Positions 8,816 through 17,588 of a DNA stretch of 64,000 nucleotides are shown one piece after another. Position numbers and translations under genes: made by a program. The stretch is from Flexibacter flexilis DSM 6793. Lineage in GTDB: Bacteria; Bacteroidota; Bacteroidia; Cytophagales; Flexibacteraceae. A model generated the notes under the pieces. That model searched no databases and was not told where the DNA came from. It worked only from the letters and a program-made list of their open reading frames with translations. The stretch spans positions 62,001 through 126,000 of the forward strand of contig NZ_FOLE01000004.1 of the NCBI RefSeq assembly GCF_900112255.1, read 5' to 3'. The number at the start of each line of letters is the position of its first letter. The stretch's first letter is position 1.

Positions 8816-9519
8816 ATATTAGTCAAACCGAATTTTTCTTTTTGCGAGTCAAGCACGCGGCCATTGTCGCATTTCAAAATTCGGGCTGGAAAATCTTGTA
8901 AAAATTTGTGGTTGTGCGTAGCCATCAAAATCGCCGTACCGCTATTATTAATCTCCAAAAACAAACGCATAATGCCCTCGCCAACTTCGGGGTCAAGGTT
9001 GCCCGTCGGTTCGTCGGCAATCATTAGCACAGGTTCGTTGATAAGGGAACGCGCAATCACGACGCGTTGCTGCTCACCGCCCGAAAGTTGATGCGGCATT
9101 TTGTTGTCCACCGAACCCAAACCCACGCGCATAAGCACTTCGGCCAAACGTTTTTTGATTTTGGCACTGTCCGTCCAGCCTGTCGCACGCATCACAAACA
9201 CCAAATTTTCGGCAACAGTGCGGTCATAAAACAACTGAAAGTCCTGAAACACAATGCCTAATTTGCGGCGTAAAAACGGCACTTGGTTGCGTTTGATGTC
9301 GCGGAGCGGGTACGAGGCCACTTGCCCATCGCCTAAGCGCAAATCCAAATCGGCGTACAGGGTTTTGAGCAAAGAACTTTTACCGCTGCCCGTGCGCCCC
9401 ACCAAATACACAAACTCGCCTTTGGAAATATCAAAAGTAACATTGTCCAACACGCGGTTGTCGTCCTGAAAAATGGCCGCATCACGCAAACTCACAACGG
9501 GTTCAGAAGAAAATGACAT
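8809..9519 (-). CDS. ftsE: cell-division ABC ATPase FtsE
   Basis: A 236-residue ABC ATPase. The Walker A motif GRTGSGKSS is near residue 40, the signature LSGGEQQRV near 140, and Walker B MIADEPTGNLD follows, with the switch His in ATHNH. The N-terminus MSFSSEPVVSL is usual for Bacteroidota FtsE; a Met two codons earlier (9525) is possible. FtsE works with the membrane protein FtsX to control peptidoglycan hydrolases at the septum. No ftsX lies in this window, so the partner must be encoded elsewhere. It is the first gene of an operon with a GT2 enzyme and a secreted protein. Confidence 0.9.
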   Translation of the reverse strand: MSFSSEPVVSLRDAAIFQDDNRVLDNVTFDISKGEFVYLVGRTGSGKSSLLKTLYADLDLRLGDGQVASYPLRDIKRNQVPFLRRKLGIVFQDFQLFYDRTVAENLVFVMRATGWTDSAKIKKRLAEVLMRVGLGSVDNKMPHQLSGGEQQRVVIARSLINEPVLMIADEPTGNLDPEVGEGIMRLFLEINNSGTAILMATHNHKFLQDFPARILKCDNGRVLDSQKEKFGLTNIW

Positions 9520-9553
9520 ACGCAAAAATCTAAGTTCAGCATTAAAGAAAAGC

Positions 9554-9581
9554 CAAATTTACAGTATTTTGGTTATACAAA
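9554..9581 (-). promoter_or_regulatory. candidate ftsE promoter
   Basis: On the minus strand TAAATTTG (9561-9554) fits TAnnTTTG and a TTTG lies at 9581-9578. The 16-base spacer is shorter than the usual 19-21, so this is tentative. It lies just downstream of the preceding gene's terminator, where an ftsE promoter is needed. Confidence 0.4.
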
Positions 9582-9604
9582 AAATAAAAACACAGGCCAG
9601 CCCC

Positions 9605-9632
9605 CGAAAAAAGCCCCAGCAATAGAACTGGG
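9605..9632 (-). terminator. terminator after the MurG-like glycosyltransferase
   Basis: Read on the minus strand, CCCAG / CTGGG with an 8-base loop followed by GC and six T residues. It lies downstream of the gene ending at 9682. Confidence 0.7.
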
Positions 9633-9681
9633 AATATTGATATGAATTTCAAATCTTTAATATAGCAAGACAATAAACCTT

Positions 9682-10872
9682 TTACCCTTCTTGCGGCGAT
9701 ATTGGTTCTTGTGGCAACGGATTATCCCAAAGCTGCCAAGCCTGCCAAATAGCATCTGCGGCCTCTTGTACGTGATTTTCGGGCACGTACTGACAAGCCG
9801 CTTGCGCGATGTGCTGGCGTTTTTCATTATCCAACAAAACGCCCAAATGCTGCTGCGCTATCGCCTCAAAATTTTCGTCTTCGACGGCCACCAAACACGC
9901 GCCTTTGTCGGCGGCTCGTGTGGCGCGTAACACTTGGTCGTCGTAGCCGCGCAACTTGGGTACAAACATCGTCGGGACTCCAAAATACAGCAGTTCGTGA
10001 AAAGTGTTATAGCCCGCACTCGCAAAAGCAAAATCCACGCCATCAAGCAAACGCGAAACGGGATATTCGCTGGTAACCAATACATTACCAAGCCCCTGAT
10101 ACGCTTCTTTTCGCAACAAACCTTCTGCAAACAACAACTTAATATCAGGAATTGGGGCAAGCATTCGGAGCAAAAAATCTAAGGTTTGCGGATTGGTGTC
10201 ATCACCTCCCCCACCCAACGAAATGAGTACCAACTTTTCGTGTTCCTGTATGCCAAAACGTGTGCGTACGATTTGCCGTGTGTGCGCCTCGTGGCGATGC
10301 GTAAGCATCAGAGGCCCCGACCAATAAAGCGGCACATTAAACCCCGCAGGCATTGGGATTACTTCCGTGTCGCGGTAATGCGGCGTAAGCACCAAATCGT
10401 AAAAGCGTTGTGCCTGAATCGTATAATCTTCGTAGGCTTCGAGTTTTCGCGCCCGATGTACATAGACTTTGAAAAAATTACCAAACCGCAGCACATTGAG
10501 CAGGTCTTGCATCGAACCTGTTACCATCGTGTCCACTACCAAAATGTTGGGCTGAAATACATCAAAAACAGGATTGACAACCGCCGAGTAGAGCCGCGCC
10601 AATCGCCTGTAAGTCAAGCTACCAGATTGCGAGGCCAAATTTTTACTGGGCAAATGCACGTATGGAATACCATATTTATTGAGCAAATTATCTGCTTCGG
10701 AAGTGGTAATAAACAGGGCATCTAACAAAGGGTTTTGGGCTTGCATGGCACGACACAACGCAATAAGGCGCGTGAGATGCCCCAAGCCCAAGCCATTGAC
10801 TGCATAAAAAACCGCCCTGATACGTCGTTTAGGAGTTATCTCTGTAATGGTCGTTGTCGCGGTCATAATCAT
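9682..10872 (-). CDS. MurG-like (GT-B, family 28 type) glycosyltransferase
   Basis: A 396-residue GT-B enzyme. Near the N-terminus, YAVNGLGLGHLTR is the glycine-rich acceptor-side loop seen in MurG and related UDP-sugar transferases. The C-terminal half has LVLISLGGGGD, then FASAGYNTFHELLYFGVP and a final DDQ, matching the nucleotide-sugar binding region of family 28. It is not MurG itself, since the length and termini differ and no division genes surround it. The start overlaps the end of the TPR gene by 44 bases; a second Met at 10866 is equally possible. Substrate unknown. Confidence 0.82.
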   Translation of the reverse strand: MIMTATTTITEITPKRRIRAVFYAVNGLGLGHLTRLIALCRAMQAQNPLLDALFITTSEADNLLNKYGIPYVHLPSKNLASQSGSLTYRRLARLYSAVVNPVFDVFQPNILVVDTMVTGSMQDLLNVLRFGNFFKVYVHRARKLEAYEDYTIQAQRFYDLVLTPHYRDTEVIPMPAGFNVPLYWSGPLMLTHRHEAHTRQIVRTRFGIQEHEKLVLISLGGGGDDTNPQTLDFLLRMLAPIPDIKLLFAEGLLRKEAYQGLGNVLVTSEYPVSRLLDGVDFAFASAGYNTFHELLYFGVPTMFVPKLRGYDDQVLRATRAADKGACLVAVEDENFEAIAQQHLGVLLDNEKRQHIAQAACQYVPENHVQEAADAIWQAWQLWDNPLPQEPISPQEG

Positions 10873-12856
10873 GGTGATGGTGATGATGGCGGTCTCCGCT
10901 CAATTGAGAGCCGATAATCATGCCTGTAAGCACGTCGCCCATGCGGCTGCCGCCCGAATCATAATTTCCGCCTGTTGGTGGCGTATAATCAGGGTTATAG
11001 CCTGTTTGGTTTGAGCCGCCATTGTTGTCGCGCAAGGTCAGAACGGCCTGCACCAACGCATCGGGGTGCGGCGACATATAATTCGTATATTTTTCTGTAA
11101 AAATTTCAAACAAATTGAACACTTGGACTTCTTGCGCCTCGCCTTGCCAAGCGGCTTGTTTGCGCGCATTTTCGGCTTGCGTAGCCAGTGCATCGCTCCA
11201 AGTCAAGTCTTTGCTCCAATGCACCCATTGGCCATTTACGCGATGTACACGCACTTTTACATTTGCTCCCGTTTGTATTTTGCTGGCAATCCGTTGCAAT
11301 GCCCACACCTTACGCGATTGACCACTGGGGTGCAGAATTTCTACAACTGCCGAACGACCTTCAGGAATTAATTCTGCCGTAAAGAAACAATAAAACGCAC
11401 CTTCAAACTTGGTCATCAATGGTATAAACGAACTGGTAGTCAGTTCATTGTCAAAAAATGCTTCGGGCGTTTCTTTGAGTTGTTGCAAATACCAATGTAG
11501 TTCGGCAATTTCGGCGGGACTTTCGGCTGCCAATGCCTGTTGATGCTTTTGCTCAAACAAATCGCGTACTTTTTGCACCTTATCGGCTGGGTATTTTCCC
11601 TTCAGAATTTCCCAAGTATTTTCATCAAACATCTGGGTCGTAACTGCTTGACTTAGTTCTTTTTCACGTTTATTTTGATTTGTTTTTTTATAAATTCTAA
11701 ACAAAATCCACGCAACAATAAAGCCCGACAAAATGCTAAACAAGAAACTTACAAATGAAAACCCTGACTTAGATTTGGGTTGCTGTGGAGCTGCTTGTTC
11801 GTCCGTAACACTGGCTTCCGCACTACTTGTTGCAGTTGCCACATCAGCTTCCGACCAACCGCATTTGTTTGCTTTTTCCTTGAATTTGGAAAGCGAAGAT
11901 GCGCCACCATTTTCGGGATTGGCCACATATGCCAATGAAAAATAACGTTTGGCCTCGTCGCAATCTTTCTTTTTCTGATAACACAACGCTATTTTGTAAA
12001 GCGTAGCTGCGCGTTTGTAGCTCGAATCGGCTTTCAGTGCCGCACTAAATTTTTCGATGGCATCGCTGTATTTTTTGCGGTCGTACAAATCCTCGCCTTC
12101 GCTGTAATAATTTTTGGCAGCATCAGTATTTTTGGTAGTAGCAACTGCTGAACTTTCCAGTGGCTCATCGGTCGAACTAAGTGCATTGCTTAAAGTCAAG
12201 TCGCTGACAGAGAAGCCACAAGCCTTTATTTTTTCGGTAAATTTGCTGATAGAGGACGCGCCACCATCGGCAGGGCTTGCTTGTAAGGCTCTCGCAAAAA
12301 AGCCTTTGGCTACGTTACAATCTTTTAATTTCTGATAACAAAGTCCTGTTTTGTACAAAACACTGGCCTGTTTGTACGACGAATCCAAGTTCAAAACTTG
12401 TTTGTAATACTCGGCAGCATTGGCAAACTCATTGTTTTTATAGCTTTTTTCGGCTTGTTTATAAACGTCTGCCGCCGACTGCGCCCAAGCCGCCACACTC
12501 ATTAGCAAGAATAGCAACATAGCCGAAAAATGCTTCGCTGGATTCTTTGAAAAATTCTTGAGTTTAGCTGAAAGTGCCAACTCATCAGACTCATAACCCG
12601 TGCGAAACAATGCCTTTGTTTTCATTTCATTAAACAAACTAATCGCCTGACCGTAACGCTTATTGGTGGTATCAAAGTCGTATTGTTGTCGGCGTTTGTC
12701 CCAAAGTCCTGCGTCGGTAAGGTCTGTGTAAGGCGGATATTTAAAATCGCGGCGTTGCAAAGTCAGATTCACTGGCTCAACGCCTTGCGCATTGTATTTG
12801 CGAATCAGCCACCACAAACGCAGCCCCACAATCACAAAAAAAAGTAAATACATCAT
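10829..12856 (-). CDS. TPR membrane protein with duplicated module and His6 tail
   Basis: A 675-residue protein. Hydrophobic segments lie at residues 1-18, 110-126 and 366-388. Between the last two are two copies of an ~82-residue TPR module (138-220 and 258-339), each with an SYK...LYK...CYQK core, a KDC pair, and a GGASS-SKF-EK-CG-S ending. The rest is a cytosolic-looking domain (400-600), a Gly/Asn-rich linker, and a tail of six consecutive His in an Asp/Arg-rich end. I do not recognise the C-terminal domain. The gene is followed by, and overlaps, the MurG-like glycosyltransferase. An internal signal-like segment at 110-126 ending in WAQ suggests that the TPR part is periplasmic; this is inference. 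Confidence 0.8.
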   Translation of the reverse strand: MMYLLFFVIVGLRLWWLIRKYNAQGVEPVNLTLQRRDFKYPPYTDLTDAGLWDKRRQQYDFDTTNKRYGQAISLFNEMKTKALFRTGYESDELALSAKLKNFSKNPAKHFSAMLLFLLMSVAAWAQSAADVYKQAEKSYKNNEFANAAEYYKQVLNLDSSYKQASVLYKTGLCYQKLKDCNVAKGFFARALQASPADGGASSISKFTEKIKACGFSVSDLTLSNALSSTDEPLESSAVATTKNTDAAKNYYSEGEDLYDRKKYSDAIEKFSAALKADSSYKRAATLYKIALCYQKKKDCDEAKRYFSLAYVANPENGGASSLSKFKEKANKCGWSEADVATATSSAEASVTDEQAAPQQPKSKSGFSFVSFLFSILSGFIVAWILFRIYKKTNQNKREKELSQAVTTQMFDENTWEILKGKYPADKVQKVRDLFEQKHQQALAAESPAEIAELHWYLQQLKETPEAFFDNELTTSSFIPLMTKFEGAFYCFFTAELIPEGRSAVVEILHPSGQSRKVWALQRIASKIQTGANVKVRVHRVNGQWVHWSKDLTWSDALATQAENARKQAAWQGEAQEVQVFNLFEIFTEKYTNYMSPHPDALVQAVLTLRDNNGGSNQTGYNPDYTPPTGGNYDSGGSRMGDVLTGMIIGSQLSGDRHHHHHHDYDRDNDHYRDNS

Positions 12857-13142
12857 AGTCGTTATCGTAAAAGATTGGTAGCGATCTCTTTAACTTTTTC
12901 AGATAAAAATTGAACTTGATTACAGTCAAATCCGAACAAAAATAAATAACTTTCTTATAAAACAAAGTGATTTTGTACAATATGCCTTCATTTGCTGCTA
13001 TTTTCTCCCCAAAAAGAAGAGAGAGTTAGGTGTAAGTGAAGATTTTGCAAAGAAAAATTTTGCAGTACATTTACAAGTTCTATTCTTTAGAGGCGTTTTA
13101 AACACAACATCTCCATTTTACTGGAAGGAACTAAAAAGCATT

Positions 13143-14147
13143 ATGAATTACAAATCAGTCACTTATACCTTTTTATTATTGTTTTTCTTGACCACTACGA
13201 GCTACGGCCAAGACGCGCAATTTACCCAAATCTACGCCACACCCCTGTACCAAAACCCTGCCATGTCAGGCATTTTGCACAAAAGCCGCTTGGCGGCCAA
13301 CTACCGCAACCAATGGACGGGCGTTCCTGCTCCTTTTACGAGCTACAACGCCTCTTTTGATACATATTTGTCCAAATACCAAAGCGGCGTAGGGCTTCTT
13401 TTGCACCGCACCAGCAACAGCAGTAATTGGAATACTACGTCGGTAAGCGGCTCGTATGCCTATCATTTGCGCGTGTCGCGGCAATGGGCAGTGTCGGCGG
13501 GTGCGCAGGCGGCCATGTCTTTCCGTAACCTCAATATCAGCGATTTAACTTACGGCTACCAATACAGCGGCAACGGTACTTATAGCCCTGTGGCCGACCC
13601 CGTACAGAGCGGCAATACTTCAAAACAATATTTTGACGGAAGTTTGGGAGCTGTGTTATATTCGGATAAAATGTGGTTGGGTTTGGCCGCACATCATCTT
13701 TTGCGGCCAGATGTGGGCATAGACCAAAGTCAAAAATTACCGTTTCGGTATAGCCTCAATGCAGGTTATCAAATTCCGCTGGAGGATATGCACCGCCTCA
13801 AACGCAACGAGGAGCTGACGCGCAATCTTACGTTTATGGCGCAATTTCAGCATCAGGGCACCGCCAACCAACTGGATTTGGGAGCTTATTTGCGCTACGA
13901 ACTATTAGTTACTGGATTGTGGTACAGAGGTTTACCAGTCTTAAGCAAATACCAGAAAATCAACCAAGATGCCATTGCCGCCATGCTGGGCATGAGCTTT
14001 GACGGGCTAACGATTGGTTACAGTTACGACCTTAGTTTGTCGGGCGTTACGCCACTGGGAGGCGGTTCGCACGAAATCGGGCTGGTGTATGTATTTGGAG
14101 ACGGACGCGCCTACCGAGGGCCTGGCCTACCCTGCCCAAAATTGTAA
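13143..14147 (+). CDS. PorP/SprF-family outer-membrane protein
   Basis: A 334-residue outer-membrane barrel protein. A signal peptide (residues 5-22, cleavage after YGQ) is followed by DAQFTQIYATPLYQNPAMSG, the diagnostic opening of PorP/SprF proteins, and by NYRNQW. The remainder is alternating aromatic/glycine strands ending with an outer-membrane-type beta segment. PorP/SprF paralogues associate with T9SS and often help retain a specific secreted cargo on the surface. No large adhesin is adjacent here, so the partner is unknown. The 286-base gap upstream separates it from the divergent TPR gene. Confidence 0.9.
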   Translation: MNYKSVTYTFLLLFFLTTTSYGQDAQFTQIYATPLYQNPAMSGILHKSRLAANYRNQWTGVPAPFTSYNASFDTYLSKYQSGVGLLLHRTSNSSNWNTTSVSGSYAYHLRVSRQWAVSAGAQAAMSFRNLNISDLTYGYQYSGNGTYSPVADPVQSGNTSKQYFDGSLGAVLYSDKMWLGLAAHHLLRPDVGIDQSQKLPFRYSLNAGYQIPLEDMHRLKRNEELTRNLTFMAQFQHQGTANQLDLGAYLRYELLVTGLWYRGLPVLSKYQKINQDAIAAMLGMSFDGLTIGYSYDLSLSGVTPLGGGSHEIGLVYVFGDGRAYRGPGLPCPKL

Positions 14148-14323
14148 GGCATTGAGATAGTAAACGTTTGCACAAGTCTAAGTTTAAATTTGAACAAAAA
14201 TGTGATTGCTGTTTTGGGTAAAAGATTTTGGTATTTTAGGGCATTCCCTTATTTTTACGACTTATAAAGTTCACAACGTAATTATTAACAAAATAACTAC
14301 CCGAACAACAATACCCCAACAAT

Positions 14324-15304
14324 ATGAGAGAAATTCAATTTAGAGAAGCCCTACGCGAAGCCATGTCTGAGGAAATGCGCCGCGATGAGACCGTATTTCT
14401 GATGGGCGAAGAAGTAGCCGAATACAATGGCGCATACAAAGTAAGTCAAGGTATGCTCGAAGAATTCGGTGCTAAGCGTGTAATTGATACGCCTATTGCT
14501 GAACTTGGTTTTGCGGGCATTGGTGTAGGTGCTGCGGCTAATGGCCTGCGTCCTATCATCGAGTTTATGACCTTCAACTTCTCGTTAGTAGCTATAGACC
14601 AAGTAATTAACTCGGCGGCTAAGCTTATGTCCATGTCGGGCGGCCAATACAGCGCACCAATGGTATTTAGAGGCCCAACGGGTAACGCTGGTATGTTGAG
14701 TTCGCAACACTCCCAAAACTTTGAGAATTGGTATGCCAATACGCCAGGCTTGAAAGTGCTAGTGCCTTCTAACCCTTACGATGCTAAAGGTTTGCTCAAA
14801 TCGGCTATCCGCGACAACGACCCAGTGGTTTTCATGGAATCAGAACTTATGTACGGCGACAAAGGCGAAGTTCCTTTGGAAGAATATTTGATTCCGATTG
14901 GTGTGGCCGACGTAAAACGTCAGGGTTCTGATGTAACCATTGTCAGCTTCGGCAAAATGATGAAAGTAGCTTTAGGCGCAGCCGCAGAACTCGAAAAAGA
15001 AGGCGTTTCGGCGGAAGTAATCGACTTGCGTTCGGTTCGTCCGATTGATTATGCTACAATTGTGGCTTCTGTAAAGAAAACAAACCGTTTGGTAGTCGTG
15101 GAAGAGGCTTGGCCTTTGGCTTCTATTTCTTCGGAACTTGCCTACCACGTGCAACGCTATGCGTTTGATTATTTGGACGCACCAGTAATGCGAGTAACAA
15201 GCCGCGATGTGCCTTTGCCTTACGCGCCTACATTGATAGATGCTATTCTTCCAAATATAGAAAGAACTGTAAAAGCTGTAAAATCAGTGCTTTACAAAAA
15301 ATAA
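14324..15304 (+). CDS. pdhB: pyruvate dehydrogenase E1 component, beta subunit
   Basis: A 326-residue E1-beta subunit. Early blocks [12 protein letters not shown] and [16 protein letters not shown] match PDH E1-beta, and [18 protein letters not shown] contains the conserved Glu near the thiamine diphosphate site. [10 protein letters not shown] and [17 protein letters not shown] follow in the expected order. With E1-alpha it decarboxylates pyruvate and acetylates E2 lipoamide. The alpha subunit (pdhA) is not in the window, consistent with the split arrangement found in many Bacteroidota. The gene is transcribed alone and ends in a strong bidirectional terminator. Confidence 0.95.
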   Translation: MREIQFREALREAMSEEMRRDETVFLMGEEVAEYNGAYKVSQGMLEEFGAKRVIDTPIAELGFAGIGVGAAANGLRPIIEFMTFNFSLVAIDQVINSAAKLMSMSGGQYSAPMVFRGPTGNAGMLSSQHSQNFENWYANTPGLKVLVPSNPYDAKGLLKSAIRDNDPVVFMESELMYGDKGEVPLEEYLIPIGVADVKRQGSDVTIVSFGKMMKVALGAAAELEKEGVSAEVIDLRSVRPIDYATIVASVKKTNRLVVVEEAWPLASISSELAYHVQRYAFDYLDAPVMRVTSRDVPLPYAPTLIDAILPNIERTVKAVKSVLYKK

Positions 15305-15320
15305 TTTGGAATAAAACCAT

Positions 15321-15360
15321 AAAAAAACGCCGCAATTCTTTAATAGAATTAGCGGCGTTT
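15321..15360. terminator. bidirectional terminator between pdhB and the HIT gene
   Basis: AACGCCGC-AATTCT and AGAATT-A-GCGGCGTT pair with one bulged A; A and T runs flank the stem on both sides. Confidence 0.92.
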
Positions 15361-15391
15361 TGCATTAGAGAGATATACAACTAAAACACTG

Positions 15392-15784
15392 TTATAAATA
15401 ACTCTTAATTTTCTCTTGTATTTCTATGAATTGCTCTTTAGTGAGCGTGAGCTTCTGTTTAGAAAAATTCATGTCGCTTACTTGGTTGATAGGCACAAGG
15501 TGCACATGCGTATGCGGCACTTCCAAGCCAATCACCGAAATACCCACTTTGCGACATGAAATAGCACGATGAACGGCTTTCGCCACTGTGCGAGAAAAAG
15601 CAAACAACTTATCGTATGTTTCTTCGTCGAGATCAAAAATGTAGTCCACTTCTTTTTTGGGAATAACTAAAGTATGACCTTCAGCCACAGGAAACATATC
15701 CAAAAAAGCCAAAAAATCGTCGTTTTCAGCAATTTTGTAACAAGGTATTTCACCCGAAATAATTTTAGAGAAGATCGTTGCCAT
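15392..15784 (-). CDS. HIT-family nucleotide hydrolase
   Basis: A 130-residue Hint-type histidine triad protein. The motif HTHVHLVP near residue 97 is the HxHxH nucleotidyl-hydrolase site, and the N-terminal block IFSKIISGEIPCYKI is typical. Such enzymes hydrolyse AMP-lysine or other adenosine phosphoramidates; the physiological substrate is usually uncertain. It lies 15 bases after greA on the same strand, so the two are probably cotranscribed, with this gene second. Confidence 0.93.
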   Translation of the reverse strand: MATIFSKIISGEIPCYKIAENDDFLAFLDMFPVAEGHTLVIPKKEVDYIFDLDEETYDKLFAFSRTVAKAVHRAISCRKVGISVIGLEVPHTHVHLVPINQVSDMNFSKQKLTLTKEQFIEIQEKIKSYL

Positions 15785-15799
15785 AGCACAAATGTTTAT

Positions 15800-16270
15800 T
15801 TATCGTGTGATTTCGACTACTTCAAACTCAACGCTGCCCGCAGGAGCCTGAATCGTGGCAATTTCGCCTACTTTCTTGCCCAACAAACCTTTGCCAAACG
15901 GCGATTTAACGGAAATTTTACCAGCTTTTAGGTCTGCTTCTTCTTCAGCAACAAGCATATACATCACCGTTGCGTTATTTTTCGTATTTCTAATTTTTAC
16001 TTTCGATAGAATAGACACTTTGGAGGTATCAATGTTACTTTCGTCAATCACGCGAGCATTGGCCACGATGTCTTCCAGTTTCGAGATTTTTAATTCTAAC
16101 AAACCTTGAGCATCTTTGGCAGCATCATATTCAGCATTTTCGCTCAAATCCCCTTTATCTCTTGCTTCTGCTATTTGGCGAGCCATGTCGGCGCGGCCTC
16201 TTATTTTAAGGTCGTGTAACTCGTCTTTGAGTTTTTTTAACCCTTCCTCTGTATAATAGGAAATTGCCAT
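15800..16270 (-). CDS. greA: transcription elongation factor GreA
   Basis: GreA (156 aa) stimulates cleavage of the backtracked transcript in RNA polymerase. The N-terminal coiled coil begins YYTEEGLKKLKDEL and carries EARDKGDLSENAEYDAAK, which includes the acidic tip residues. The C-terminal FKBP-like domain ends in the usual beta strand. The length is close to the typical 157 aa. It is first in a two-gene unit with the HIT protein and is separated from the upstream operon by a terminator at about 16363-16396. Confidence 0.97.
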   Translation of the reverse strand: MAISYYTEEGLKKLKDELHDLKIRGRADMARQIAEARDKGDLSENAEYDAAKDAQGLLELKISKLEDIVANARVIDESNIDTSKVSILSKVKIRNTKNNATVMYMLVAEEEADLKAGKISVKSPFGKGLLGKKVGEIATIQAPAGSVEFEVVEITR

Positions 16271-16362
16271 AGTATTGTATTTTCTTTTAAAAAATTAAAG
16301 ACTTTCATAAAAAAATAAAAGCCCAAATCAAATGCGCTAAAGCGATTTAATAGGCTTTAAAA

Positions 16363-16396
16363 AAAAGAACGGCCTTTTGATGACCGTTCTTTTTCG
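16363..16396 (-). terminator. terminator of the receptor / surface protein / PorV-like operon
   Basis: On the minus strand AAAGAACGG / CCGTTCTTT with a T run, about 24 bases after the stop at 16420. A second weaker inverted repeat (AAAGCC...GGCTTT, 16316-16361) follows. Confidence 0.85.
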
Positions 16397-16419
16397 TACT
16401 GCAAAACTATGCTTTTTTT

Positions 16420-17511
16420 TTATAATTTCAAAATCAAGCTAATGGTATGCGTACCGCTATATGGGTTTGTAGAACGGAAAGAATAATCAAAACCTAAACT
16501 ACGGTGCGATTTTTCAGGAGAAGTTTCGGCAGTAGCACCTTCCTCTGTTGTTTTCTTTGTTCCTAAAAGACTAAATGGCAAATTCAGGGTTGCACCAAAA
16601 GTAGGGCCAGAATTTGCATCTGTTTTATTTGAAGTAAAGATTTGTTTTTGATAGTTCAGGCCACCACGCACTTGTACTAAATCACCAAATCCGTACTCAA
16701 GACCAGACTGCAAATTATCTTTTGTATAAGAATTTGATACAAAGTTTGCAGCAAGTGTCAGGCGATGTTCTGGGGCTAACTGAAAGTCGTAAGAACCACC
16801 AATATTTAGCAATGCTGGTATATCAAACTGAGCTGTACGGCTTTGAACAGTCAATCCAATTTGGTCGCGAGTACCTCTGAAAGAGAAGCCATCGCCACGA
16901 TATTGCATCTTAGGGCCTAGGTTACGAATAGCCGCACCAAACTTAAATTGTTTTCTTGCACCAGTTTGGTATTGTACACCCGCATCAAAACAAGCACCTA
17001 AGGCATTTGCATCAGGGATTGACTGAGAAACCAAACGCACCAATACACCAGCAGAGATAGAACCCGAGAATTGTTTGGAATAACCTACTCCTAAGTTAAA
17101 AAACTGAGGCTTAAAAGAGGAGCCAGTACCATCAGGCAATTCGTAAGTAGTTTCTATAAAATCCCCTAAGTTCATTGCGGTTACAGAAACACCTAAAACG
17201 CCCGTTTCACTAAGTCTTTGGCCTAGCCCAACAGAATTAACTTGAATACCAGAGCCGCTCATATAGCGTACGTTAGAAAGGACAAACTCTGTTTTTGAGG
17301 TATAGGCTAGCCCCGCCATATTCAAATTCATCGATTCCACTCCACGCACGCACGCTGTATTAGCACCAGCCCAACCAGAACTACGTCCCCAAGGGTTAAT
17401 TAGAAGCTCAGAGGCTCCGCCCTGCCCTCTTTTAACATCGTTACCAGCCATCAAAGGTGTCGCAACTGACATCGTGGCGGCAATAATATATGCAGTTAGT
17501 TTTTTATTCAT
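16420..17511 (-). CDS. PorV/PorQ-family outer-membrane barrel
   Basis: A 363-residue protein with a signal peptide (cleavage after LMA near residue 22). The mature start contains ELLINPWGRSSGWAGANTAC, and AGLAYTSKTEFVLSNVRYM follows; this ordering and the later beta strands fit the PorV/PorQ (UPF0164-like) family. PorV binds T9SS cargo sorting domains and carries them from the SprA translocon. This copy is probably a specialised paralogue, since it is the third gene of an operon behind a huge surface protein and a TonB-dependent receptor. It ends in a typical outer-membrane strand (ISLILKL). Confidence 0.85.
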   Translation of the reverse strand: MNKKLTAYIIAATMSVATPLMAGNDVKRGQGGASELLINPWGRSSGWAGANTACVRGVESMNLNMAGLAYTSKTEFVLSNVRYMSGSGIQVNSVGLGQRLSETGVLGVSVTAMNLGDFIETTYELPDGTGSSFKPQFFNLGVGYSKQFSGSISAGVLVRLVSQSIPDANALGACFDAGVQYQTGARKQFKFGAAIRNLGPKMQYRGDGFSFRGTRDQIGLTVQSRTAQFDIPALLNIGGSYDFQLAPEHRLTLAANFVSNSYTKDNLQSGLEYGFGDLVQVRGGLNYQKQIFTSNKTDANSGPTFGATLNLPFSLLGTKKTTEEGATAETSPEKSHRSLGFDYSFRSTNPYSGTHTISLILKL

Positions 17512-17588
17512 TTGAAAAAAGATTTTAATTCATCATTAAAGTAGTAGAGAGTGGATTATAATATCCATCTCTACTACGATGATTATCA

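Noticed and set aside
12777-12980. 67-codon minus-strand ORF spanning the TPR gene start
   Set aside because: It overlaps the start of a real gene in another frame and has AT-driven Phe/Asn/Lys content.
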